DNA from: Actinomycetota bacterium
Lineage (GTDB): Bacteria; Actinomycetota; Actinomycetes; Mycobacteriales; JACQDL01
DNA length: 64,000 nt
Assembly: GCA_016201065.1 (NCBI GenBank)
Contig: JACQDL010000057.1
Location: 100,572 to 164,571 of the forward strand
Direction of reading: 5' to 3'
Each line of letters begins with the position of its first letter. Position 1 is the first letter of the stretch. The notes beneath the pieces are model-generated. The model had not been told where the DNA came from, did no database searches, and worked only from the letters and a program-made list of their open reading frames with translations. Below, piece after piece: positions 1-11,400 of this stretch. The position numbers and the translations under genes are program-made.

Positions 1-51
1 CGCAGCGGGGGATGAACCGGACGACATGCGGCACCGGAGCAGTGCGAACCG

Positions 52-65
52 GGGACCTTCGGCCC
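52..65. promoter_or_regulatory. Predicted DosR/DevR box (GGGACC TT CGGCCC), with a weaker GGGACT half-site at 73-86
   Basis: Matches GGGACTWWAGTCCC architecture upstream of the CBS gene; second half-site 21 bp away. Confidence 0.6.
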
Positions 66-132
66 TCGCGAGGGGACTTCCGATTCCTTCCGCGGTACGA
101 CGGGTGACCTAACCTCTGCCGCAGAGACGACA

Positions 133-765
133 ATGGAGGCCGCCATGAAGGCTCGCGAGATCATGACGCGGCCGGTCGTCACCGTCTACCCGGACACCCT
201 GGTGAAGGAGGCCGCGGCGCGGCTCGCGCAGCACGACGTCGGGTCGATGCCGGTGGTCGACGACGACGACCGGCTGATCGGGATCGTCAGCGAGAGCGAC
301 CTGCTGCGCGATCGCCTCCCGCACGACCCACGGGCCCAGCCGCGCCGCGACACGCCCGACGGCACACCCACCGAACCGCCGCACACCGTCGCCCAGGTGA
401 TGACCCGCAACGTGCTCGCCATGGCGGAGAATGCCGACACCGCGGACATCGCGGAGGCCATGCTGCTACGCAACGTCCGGGCGGTGCCGATCGTCGACGG
501 TGCAGCCCTCGTCGGGATCGTCAGCCGGCAGGACCTGCTGCGCACCCTGATCCGGGACGACGACGTCATCGCCACCGAGGTCCGCGAACGCCTGGACGCC
601 TACACGGGCAGCCACGGCCGCTGGAACGTCGCCGTCAACGATGGCGCCGTGGTGATCACCGGCTACTTCGAGGACGACGCCGAACGCCGGGTGATCACCG
701 TGCTGGCCCGCACGGTACCGGGCGTGGGCATCGTGCACACGACCAACCGGCATCTGGTGACGTAG
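133..765 (+). CDS. CBS-domain pair protein with C-terminal BON domain
   Basis: MKAREIMTRPVVTVYPDTLVKEAAARLAQHDVGSMPVVDDDDRLIGIVSESDLL plus second CBS and BON-like tail; start may be 145. Confidence 0.9.
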   Translation: MEAAMKAREIMTRPVVTVYPDTLVKEAAARLAQHDVGSMPVVDDDDRLIGIVSESDLLRDRLPHDPRAQPRRDTPDGTPTEPPHTVAQVMTRNVLAMAENADTADIAEAMLLRNVRAVPIVDGAALVGIVSRQDLLRTLIRDDDVIATEVRERLDAYTGSHGRWNVAVNDGAVVITGYFEDDAERRVITVLARTVPGVGIVHTTNRHLVT

Positions 766-796
766 CCCCGGTCAGCTCTGCTGACGTAGCCCCCGG

Positions 797-1771
797 TCAG
801 CTCCGCAACACCTGCTCCAGCGGCCGGCGGGTCGTCGCCGGCACGACGTCGACCGGGTGTCCGATGCGGAGCAGCGCCTGCGGCGGACCGGGCAGCCGCA
901 GCGCGGTGACAAGCCGGTCCCTGCTGTCAGGCACCTCCAACGCCTGGGTCAGCAGCGAGGCACCGAGCCCGCGGATCACCGCGTTCAGCAGCACCTGCAG
1001 CAGCGCCTCACCCCCAACCAGCCAGTCCCGCGGGGTGTCCGTCGAGGTACCGACGATGAGCAGCACATCGCGGGCGAAGGACTCCTCGTCGACCGACGGG
1101 TCACCGAGGAGCGCCCACGGCACACCGTTGACCGGGTACGGGGCCTCGCCCAGGCTGGCAAGCAGCAGCCCGTCACCGCTGCGCCGATCCCGGCGTGTCC
1201 AGGCGGTGAGCTCGGCCCGGTACGCCGGATCGGCCAGGAGCCGGCCCGCCGAGCTCGCCGCGACGTCCGCGACCAGCCGGCGTTCCGGCTGCCCGCGCAC
1301 CTCGTGGGCCCAGGAGCCATGGCCCCGCGCGGTCCGCATCAGCTCCGTGACCGCCTGGGGCCGGACCGGGCGGTCGGCGAAGGGTCGGCGATGCATCCGG
1401 CGGGTGAACAGCGCGGCGTACAGCCGCTCCTGCTCGGCGGTCGGTTTGCGCGGTGCTCCGCGCCGGACATCGGCGAGATGGTCGGCATCGCGAGGGTCCG
1501 GCTGCAACGTCACCCGGGGCTGGTAGCCGAGATGCGTCATCGCCAGCCTCAGGCCGGCCAGCGCCGCACCGCAGGAGAGGATCACCTCGCGGAGCGCCGG
1601 GTCGGCCGCCGGTAGCACCCGGTCACGGTCCAGATGTAGCTCGACGAGGTCGCCGGCCACCCCGAACTGCCATGGTTGGGCGTTGTGCACCGAGGGCGCG
1701 CTCGTCGCCGCACGCAGCAGGACCGCCACCTCGTCCGGCTCCAGCGGACCGGCCACGCTACCTCGGGTCAT
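797..1771 (-). CDS. Acg-like nitroreductase family protein
   Basis: MTRGSVAGPLEPDEVAVLLRAATSAPSVHNAQPWQF; the longer ORF to 2332 reads over the DevR gene and is trimmed. Confidence 0.85.
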   Translation of the reverse strand: MTRGSVAGPLEPDEVAVLLRAATSAPSVHNAQPWQFGVAGDLVELHLDRDRVLPAADPALREVILSCGAALAGLRLAMTHLGYQPRVTLQPDPRDADHLADVRRGAPRKPTAEQERLYAALFTRRMHRRPFADRPVRPQAVTELMRTARGHGSWAHEVRGQPERRLVADVAASSAGRLLADPAYRAELTAWTRRDRRSGDGLLLASLGEAPYPVNGVPWALLGDPSVDEESFARDVLLIVGTSTDTPRDWLVGGEALLQVLLNAVIRGLGASLLTQALEVPDSRDRLVTALRLPGPPQALLRIGHPVDVVPATTRRPLEQVLRS

Positions 1772-1826
1772 GACGGTCTCCTCCACTCGCGAACCCGACG
1801 CTAGGCAGCTCAGCGCGGGGCGGGCA

Positions 1827-1840
1827 GGGCCGAAGGTCCT
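1827..1840. promoter_or_regulatory. Predicted DosR/DevR box (GGGCCG AA GGTCCT)
   Basis: 14-bp DosR-like palindrome about 56 bp upstream of the nitroreductase start at 1771. Confidence 0.55.
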
Positions 1841-1875
1841 GGCAGCGCCCGCGCACCGACGCGCGGGCCAGCGGA

Positions 1876-2529
1876 TCAGTGTCCGCTGGGGCGCCGCGCC
1901 CGCTGGGTCGCGTAGACCGCGGCCTCGGTGCGCCGCTCCATGCCGAGCTTGCGGAGCATCCCGGACACGTAGTTCTTGACCGTCTTCTCGGCCAGGAACA
2001 TCCGCTGCGCGATCTGCCGGTTCGTCAGACCTTCCGCGATCAGATCGAGGATTCGCCGCTCCTGCTCGGTCAGCGAGGCGTACCGCGGATCGTCCTGCTC
2101 CGGGCCGCGCCGCAACCGCTCCAGCACCGAGGCGGTCAACCGCGGGTCGAGCAGGGACTCGCCGGCCGCGAGCCGACGGACCGCACCAACCAGATCGGTG
2201 CCGGTGACCTGCTTGAGCAGGTACCCGGACGCCCCGGCCATGATCGCATCGAACAGCGCATCGTCGTCGGAGAACGAGGTGAGCATCAGGCAGGCTGGCG
2301 GCGGGTCCATCGCGGACCGGACATCCCGGCACACGCTCACGCCGTTGCCGTCCGGCAGCCGCACGTCGAGGATGGCCACGTCCGGCCGCAGGGCGGGGAT
2401 GCGCGCCCGGGCCTGTGCGGCCGTGGCCGCCTCACCGACGACATCGATGTCCGACTCGCCGCCAAGCAGCTGGATGAGGCCACGCCGTACGACCTCATGA
2501 TCGTCAAGCAGGAACACCCGAATCGTCAC
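1876..2529 (-). CDS. devR: DevR/DosR-like NarL-family response regulator
   Basis: [34 protein letters not shown]...[14 protein letters not shown]...[55 protein letters not shown]. Confidence 0.85.
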   Translation of the reverse strand: MTIRVFLLDDHEVVRRGLIQLLGGESDIDVVGEAATAAQARARIPALRPDVAILDVRLPDGNGVSVCRDVRSAMDPPPACLMLTSFSDDDALFDAIMAGASGYLLKQVTGTDLVGAVRRLAAGESLLDPRLTASVLERLRRGPEQDDPRYASLTEQERRILDLIAEGLTNRQIAQRMFLAEKTVKNYVSGMLRKLGMERRTEAAVYATQRARRPSGH

Positions 2530-2615
2530 GCCTGTCCCACCCCTCTCGTCGGGCCCGTGGGGCCCGCGACCTGATCCCACGACGGTACCGACCTCGGGCC
2601 GGTTGTCGAGGAGAC

Positions 2616-2629
2616 GGGACCTTCGCCCC
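2616..2629. promoter_or_regulatory. Predicted DosR/DevR box (GGGACC TT CGCCCC)
   Basis: Located in the devR / PNPOx-like divergent intergenic region. Confidence 0.55.
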
Positions 2630-2675
2630 TGCCTGACCCCAGGTTCGCGCGCGAGGGTGACGTGACGGCGTAAAT

Positions 2676-4986
<2,311 letters not shown>

Positions 4987-5406
4987 TCACTGACCGGGGA
5001 CGAGCACCACCGGGCACCGGGCCCGGCGCGCGCACTCCTGCGCCACCCCGCCGAGCAGCAGACCACGGTGTGCACCGAAACCCTGTCCCCCCATCACCAA
5101 CAGGTCGGCGTTGGCCGAGCGGGCCAGCAGCACCCCCGCCGGGTCACCCGTCGCGACCTGCGCCGTGACCGCCACCCCCTGGGATCTGATCCGTTCGGCG
5201 AGGTCCACCACCTGCTCCGCGGTGCGCTCGGCCGGAGGATGCCAGGGCGGCACCGAGGGCGGCTCGACGTGCAGCAGCACGAGCTCCGCCGACCATCGCC
5301 GCGCCTCCTCGGTGGCCCACCGCAACGCGGCACCGGACGTCAGCGAGCCATCCACGCCGACGATGATCCGTCGCCGTTCCCGGCCGTCTCGCACCGGTGC
5401 ACCCAT
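4987..5406 (-). CDS. Universal stress protein family
   Basis: RRRIIVGVDGSLTSGAALRWATEEARRWSAELVLLHVEPP...ADLLVMGGQGFGAHRGLLLGGVAQECARRARCPVVLVPG. Confidence 0.88.
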   Translation of the reverse strand: MGAPVRDGRERRRIIVGVDGSLTSGAALRWATEEARRWSAELVLLHVEPPSVPPWHPPAERTAEQVVDLAERIRSQGVAVTAQVATGDPAGVLLARSANADLLVMGGQGFGAHRGLLLGGVAQECARRARCPVVLVPGQ

Positions 5407-5429
5407 GATCGCGGCGCCTCCCCGTCCAG

Positions 5430-6425
5430 TCACGAGTCCCGCAGCAACTCGGCGGGAGGCCGGCGGGGGGTGGCCGGTGGCCACGGTCCCAGCGGCCGAC
5501 CCAGCCGGAGCACCAGCTGCGCATGCCCCGAGAGGGCGAGTTCGGTCCGCACCTGGGCACGCAGGCCGCGGTGCTCCAATGGCTGGTTGAGATAGGACGC
5601 GGCCAGCCCGTGGCCGCTGGCAGCCAGCAGCAACCGCATCAGTGCCTCACCGGCCCGGAGCCAGTCGCGGGGGCCGTCCGAGCCGGTGGTGAGGACGGCC
5701 ACGACCGGATGGTGCTCGGGGCGCTGCGCGCTCGCGCGAAGGCGGCGGCGTCCGCCGCCGAAGTCCCGCATCGGGAACTCCGCCGCGTGCCCCGCCTCCC
5801 CGGCCGGACCCAGCGCGTAACCGGGCACGCCGGCGCCGGCGGCCAGCGCCTCGGCACCGACCCAGTAGGCGAGCTCCTCCAGGAATCGGGGATCTCGCTG
5901 CTGCGTGCGTTCCGCGAGCATCGCCAGGGTGGCGAGCGCTCGCCGGTCGGCCACCGCGTCCAGCCAGCGAAGGCCGCACCCCTCGGCGTTCACGTGCGCG
6001 GTGAGCTCGTGCCGGACCGTGGCGGCAACCTCGGCCCGCATCCGATCGCGAACCGTCCGTCGACGAGGTAGCTGGGCCCACAGCCGGTGCAGCGCCGGGT
6101 CCGGCGACGCCGTGCCGCTCGCCGTCACGACGGCCACGAGGTCAGGCCGCTCGCGGTCCGGGAGCAGCTCGACGACAGGTTCCAGCCCCAGCTCGGCCAG
6201 CTCCAGCCGGATCGAGTAGAGGGCCGCACCGAGGCTGATGGTCATCTGCCGACCGTCGGGGTCCGCGACCGCGGCCCGCCGGCTGGGGTCGGCCCACAGC
6301 TGCACCGCCCCGACATCGACCCACAGCGCCCACGGTTGCGCATTGTGCAGCGACGGTGCAGCGCCCGCGCTGCCGGCGATCCGCAACGCATGCGGACGCA
6401 AGTCGATCTCTGCGATCGCCGTCAT
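5430..6425 (-). CDS. Acg-like nitroreductase family protein
   Basis: ALRIAGSAGAAPSLHNAQPWALWVDVGAVQLWADPSRRAAVADPDGRQMTISLGAALYSIRLELAELG. Confidence 0.85.
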   Translation of the reverse strand: MTAIAEIDLRPHALRIAGSAGAAPSLHNAQPWALWVDVGAVQLWADPSRRAAVADPDGRQMTISLGAALYSIRLELAELGLEPVVELLPDRERPDLVAVVTASGTASPDPALHRLWAQLPRRRTVRDRMRAEVAATVRHELTAHVNAEGCGLRWLDAVADRRALATLAMLAERTQQRDPRFLEELAYWVGAEALAAGAGVPGYALGPAGEAGHAAEFPMRDFGGGRRRLRASAQRPEHHPVVAVLTTGSDGPRDWLRAGEALMRLLLAASGHGLAASYLNQPLEHRGLRAQVRTELALSGHAQLVLRLGRPLGPWPPATPRRPPAELLRDS

Positions 6426-6504
6426 GGTCCCCACCCCCTCTGGCCTCCAGGCGGAAGCACACCGCATCCGACCGAGCCTTGCCGGTGACCGATCCCACCG
6501 AGCA

Positions 6505-6518
6505 GGGTCGATGGTCCC
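6505..6518. promoter_or_regulatory. Predicted DosR/DevR box (GGGTCG AT GGTCCC)
   Basis: About 80 bp upstream of the nitroreductase start at 6425. Confidence 0.5.
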
Positions 6519-6588
6519 GCTCCGGACGCCGGGAGGCCCACCAGCAGCTGCCGACATCAGCCGATGATCGCGCACCCGCCCCCATTCG

Positions 6589-7098
6589 TCACTCGTGGAG
6601 CAGGCCGGCGAGCTCCCGGTCGAGGCTGTGCCGGCGCATCCGCCAGTGACCCAGCTCGCGGGCCAGCGGATGCGGCGGGACGACCAGCACCGGGCAGATC
6701 GCCGTGCGCAGGCAGTACCTGACCACTGGCGAGGTACGCCACCGCAGCAACCAGCGCGGATGTCCGGTGCCGAGCACCAGGAGATCATCGGGCCGCACCG
6801 CGCGGGTGGCCAGCGCCGCAGCGGGGCTCTCGGAGCCGGTCACGACCTGGGTGGTGTGCAGGTCGGCCGGCACCTCACCCAAGCCGTCCTGGAGGAAGCC
6901 GGCCAGCCGGTCCCGGGCGGCCTGTTCCAGGCTCCCCCGGCCCTCCGGGTAACCCAACGCCCACAGGGCGAGCGGGTAGACGTGCGCAACCTCCAGCGGG
7001 ACACCCCGCATCCGGGCCTCGGCCACGGCCCGACGTAGCGCATTCAGACTTGTCGGCGATCCCGACACTCCGACGATCACGCGCGGTGTGCCGCTCAT
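6589..7098 (-). CDS. Universal stress protein family
   Basis: PRVIVGVSGSPTSLNALRRAVAEARMRGVPLEVAHVYPL...DDLLVLGTGHPRWLLRWRTSPVVRYCLRTAICPVLVVP. Confidence 0.85.
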   Translation of the reverse strand: MSGTPRVIVGVSGSPTSLNALRRAVAEARMRGVPLEVAHVYPLALWALGYPEGRGSLEQAARDRLAGFLQDGLGEVPADLHTTQVVTGSESPAAALATRAVRPDDLLVLGTGHPRWLLRWRTSPVVRYCLRTAICPVLVVPPHPLARELGHWRMRRHSLDRELAGLLHE

Positions 7099-7195
7099 GA
7101 TGGACCTCCCAAAGCGGCCGGACCAGGCACGCCCCAGCGGGTCCAGTACACACCCTGGGTGGGCAGGGCCGGAGAGTCGTGCAGCCCGGCGGCGG

Positions 7196-7209
7196 TGGAC
7201 AAAGGTCCC
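7196..7209. promoter_or_regulatory. Predicted DosR/DevR box (TGGACA AA GGTCCC)
   Basis: In the divergent region between two USP genes. Confidence 0.5.
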
Positions 7210-7254
7210 CGACCGGCAGCCGGACCAGCAACGGGCCGACCGACGGGCAACCTC

Positions 7255-7268
7255 CGGACCTGTGGCCC
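7255..7268. promoter_or_regulatory. Predicted DosR/DevR box (CGGACC TG TGGCCC)
   Basis: 54 bp upstream of the USP start at 7322. Confidence 0.45.
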
Positions 7269-7321
7269 TGCCTCATGGCCGGCGCGCCGGACGAGCGTGG
7301 AGGGGACCGCAGGGAGTCGCC

Positions 7322-8209
7322 ATGTGGCAGGAGCAGTATCCAGTGGTAGTGGGCGTGGACGGCACCGAGGCCAGCGCGCTCGCGGTGCGGTGGGCCGTCC
7401 GGGAGGCGGTGGCCCGACACCGGCGGCTGAGGGTCGTGCACGCCTACTCCTGGCCGCCCGCGCTGGGGCCGGTACCGATGTACACCGAGCTCCCGGAGTA
7501 CGACCCGAAGGAGGTCCGGCTCGCCGCGGAGCGGGTGGTCGACGATTCGGTCCGGCTGGCCCGGGAGCTGGCCGACGACCGGATCGAGGTGACCGGCGGC
7601 GCGGTGGAGGGGCACCGGGTCAGCGTCCTGCTCACCGAGTCGGCGCAGGCGGAGGTCGTCGTGGTCGGGTCACGTCGGCTGCACGCCGTCGGGTCGGCCA
7701 TGCTCGGCTCGGTCGGGGCGGGACTCACCGCCCGCGCGGCCGGTCCGACCGTGGTGGTCCGCGGCCCGGCCGGCGAGGCCGCCGAGGGCACCTCCGTCAT
7801 CGCCGGTGTCGACGGTGGTGAGCGCTCCGCGACGGTGCTCCGGTACGCCTTCGAGCACGCCAGCCGGCACCGGGTCGGCGTGCGCGCGGTGCTGTGCCGG
7901 CATCCGCGCATGGTGGGGCCGGCGCGGTGGACCGCCGCCGCCGCGGAGCAGGCCAGGGTGCGGGCCGCGAGCTGGCTGGCCGAGGTGCTGGCCGGCTGGG
8001 AGCAGAAGTACCCCGACGTACCCGTCTCCCGGGCACTCCTCGACGACCACCCGGTCTCGGGCCTGGTCGCCGAGTCCGCGGCGCAGCAGCTGCTGGTGGT
8101 CGGCGGCCACCGACGGCATGCGGTCGCCGGAAGCCTGCTCGGCTCGGTCAGCCAGGGCGTCCTGCACCACGCCGACTGCCCGGTCGCGGTGGTGCCCACC
8201 GGCGACTGA
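7322..8209 (+). CDS. Tandem-domain universal stress protein
   Basis: MWQEQYPVVVGVDGTEASALAVRWAVREAV... and second domain ..VIAGVDGGERSATVLRYAFEHASRHRVGV.. Confidence 0.9.
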   Translation: MWQEQYPVVVGVDGTEASALAVRWAVREAVARHRRLRVVHAYSWPPALGPVPMYTELPEYDPKEVRLAAERVVDDSVRLARELADDRIEVTGGAVEGHRVSVLLTESAQAEVVVVGSRRLHAVGSAMLGSVGAGLTARAAGPTVVVRGPAGEAAEGTSVIAGVDGGERSATVLRYAFEHASRHRVGVRAVLCRHPRMVGPARWTAAAAEQARVRAASWLAEVLAGWEQKYPDVPVSRALLDDHPVSGLVAESAAQQLLVVGGHRRHAVAGSLLGSVSQGVLHHADCPVAVVPTGD

Positions 8210-8408
8210 CCCGGCTGTGCTGTTCAGCAAAGGATCGGCACGACCCGTCCGAACGTCCTGTCCGAGATGGTTGTCAGGGCCTTGGCGCCAGGCGTTCGGC
8301 GTGAGCAGGACCGGAGGTGACCCTTGACCCGTCCGGTGGTTGCGTCATGCTCACGACTACGGTCGGCGTATCGAAGGCACGCAACGGCGCGTGACGGAGG
8401 CACGGAAC

Positions 8409-11400
8409 ATGCTGCATGAGCTCGACGAGGCGAAGCGAGAGGCCAAGAAGGATCTCCTGGGCCGGGCCTGCCTGGTCGCCCGGCAGGGTCAGCGAACCGG
8501 CACCCTGGACGACGAGGCGCTGAGCGGGTTCCTGCAGCGCTTCTATCGGCGCGTTCCAGTGGATGAGCTGCTCGAACGGGACCCACTGGACCTCTACGGC
8601 GCCGCGGTCGCCCACTACTCGCTGGCGCTGAGCCGGCCGGCCGGCCGGCCGGCGGTACGGGTGTACACCCCCACCGTCGAGGAGCACGGCTGGTCCTCCG
8701 GGCACACCGTGATCGAGATCGTCACCGACGACATGCCGTTCCTCGTGGACTCGGTGACCTCCGAGCTGACCCGGCAGAACCGCCCGATCCACGTCGTCAT
8801 CCACCCGCTGATCCCGGTCCGGCGGACCCTCACCGGCGATCTCGTCGAGATCTACCAGACCGACCGCGAGGGGGGCGCACCGCCGCCGCCCGACGCGCTC
8901 CTCGAGTCCTGGATGCACATCGAGATCGACCGGGAGAGCGACCGCGAGAACCTCGCCGGCATCCAGCAGCAACTCTTCCGGATCCTCGGGCACGTCCGCG
9001 ACGTCGTCGAGGACTGGCAGAAGATGCGCGGCGCGGCCCTGTCCATCGCCGACGCCCTCGGCACCGAGCCGGTGCCGGACACCGCCCAGGTGGCCGAGGC
9101 CCAGGAGTTCCTGCGCTGGCTGGCCGACGACCACTTCACCTTCATCGGGTACCGGGAGTACGAGCTCGCCACCGTCACCGAGGCCGACGGGGCGGAGCGG
9201 ATGGAGATGCGGGCCATGCCCGGCACCGGCCTTGGCGTCTCCCGCCCGGACAAGCTGATCTCGGCATCCTTCGCCCAGGCCTCACCCGAGGTGCAGGCCA
9301 AGATGCGGGATGGCCGGCTGCTCACCGTCAGCAAGGCCATGGACAAGTCGACGGTGCACCGGCCGAGCTACCTGGACTACGTCGGGGTCAAGCGGTACGA
9401 CCCGGACGGGAAGGCCATCGGCGAGCGTCGGTTCCTCGGCCTGCTGACCTCCGACTCGTTCACCCAGAGCATCAACCAGATCCCGATCATCAAGCGGAAG
9501 GTGGCTGACGTCTTCCGGGTCGCCGGGCTGGACCGGGCCGGGCACGACGGTCGCGACCTGATGGAGGTGCTGGAGACGTACCCGAGGGAGGAGCTCTTCC
9601 AGATCTCCACCGAGGACCTGACCGCGATCAGCACGTCGGTGCTGCACCTGGCGGAACGCCGCCGGCTGCGCCTCTACCTGCGCCGGGACCGGTACGGGCG
9701 GTACCTGTCCGCGCTGGTCTACCTGCCCAGGGACCGGTACAACACCCACGTCCGGCTGGCCATGCAGAAGATCCTGCTGGACGAGCTCGGCGGCGCGACC
9801 ATCGACTACACGCTGCGCAGCACCGAGTCCGCGCTGGCCCGGCTGCACTTCATGGTGCGGATGGCACCCGGTGCGGAGCTGCCCGCGGAGCTCGACGAGG
9901 AGCACATCGAGGCCCTGCTGAGCCAGGCCACCCGGCAGTGGGAGGACGACTTCGTCGACGCGCTGGTCGCGCAGTGCGGCGAGGAGCGCGCCAACCAGCT
10001 CCGGGAGCGGTACGCCGGCGCGGTTCCCGACGCCTACCGGGCCGACTTCCCCGCCCGGACCGCGGTCTTCGACCTCACCCAGATCGACGGGCTGGCCCCG
10101 TCCGACGGCTTCGCGATGAACCTCTACGAGCCGCTCGGCCTGGCCGAGCCCGGCCTTCGCCGTTTCAAGATCTACAAACTCGGCGAGCCGCTCTCGCTCT
10201 CGGCGTTGCTGCCGGTCCTGGCGCGGATGGGTGTCGAGGTCGTCGACGAGCGCCCGTACGAGTTCAGGCTGGGCGAGCACGGCACGGCCTGGGTGTACGA
10301 CCTGGGGCTGCGCTTCGACCCCGCCCTGGAGGCTGACCTGGAGGTGCGCCGGCAATGCTTCCAGGATGCCTTCGCCGCGGTGTCCACCGGGCAGGCCGAG
10401 AGCGACGGTTTCAACCAGCTCGTGCTGACCGCAGGCCTGTCCTGGCGCCAGGCCATGGTCCTGCGTGGCTTCGCCAAGTACCTGCGGCAGGCCGGCAGCA
10501 CGTTCAGCCAGAACTACATCGAGCAGTGCCTGGTGTCGAACTCCTCCACCGCCAGGCTGCTGACCGACCTGTTCGAGGCGCGCCTCGACCCGGCTCGCGA
10601 GCAGGACCGCGCGGCGACCGTCGACGCGCTGGTGGAACGGATCAATGCCGAGCTCGACGCGGTGGCCAGCCTCGACCAGGACCGGATCATGAGATCGCTG
10701 CTGCGGCTGATCGAGGCGACGCTGCGCACCAACTACTTCCAGCCGGACCTCGACGGATCGGTCAAACCGTACGTGTCCTTCAAGCTCGACCCGCTGTCGA
10801 TCCCGGAGCTGCCGGCACCCCGGCCGGCGTACGAGATCTGGGTGTACTCCCCCCGGGTCGAGGGGGTGCACCTCCGGTTCGGCAAGGTCGCCCGCGGCGG
10901 GCTGCGCTGGTCCGACCGGCGGGAGGACTTCCGCACCGAGATCCTCGGCCTGGTGAAGGCGCAGATGGTCAAGAACGCCGTCATCGTCCCGGTCGGCGCC
11001 AAGGGCGGGTTCGTGCTGAAGAACCCGCCGGACCAGGCGGACCGGGAGGCCGTCCAGGCCGAGGCCGTCGCGTGCTACACCCTCTTCGTCCGGGGCATGC
11101 TCGACCTCACCGACAACCTGGTGGTGTGCGACGGCAGGCAGCAGGTGCAGCCGCCGCCCAACGTGGTCCGGCACGACGGCGAGGACAGCTACCTGGTGGT
11201 GGCCGCCGACAAGGGCACCGCGACGTTCTCCGACGTCGCCAACGGCATCGCCGCCGACTACGGCTACTGGCTGGGTGACGCGTTCGCCTCGGGCGGCTCC
11301 ACCGGATACGACCACAAGGCGATCGGCATCACCGCGCGGGGCGCGTGGGAGTCCACCAAGCGGCACTTCCGGGAGCTCGGCGTCGACACCCAGTCCGAGG

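Noticed and set aside
1772-2332. N-terminal extension of the first nitroreductase ORF (511 aa)
   Set aside because: The extension overlaps the DevR gene in another frame, and the conserved domain starts at 1771.
8290-8320. DosR box upstream of glutamate dehydrogenase (ggaccggaggtgaccct)
   Set aside because: Half-site spacing does not fit the 6-2-6 architecture of the other sites.
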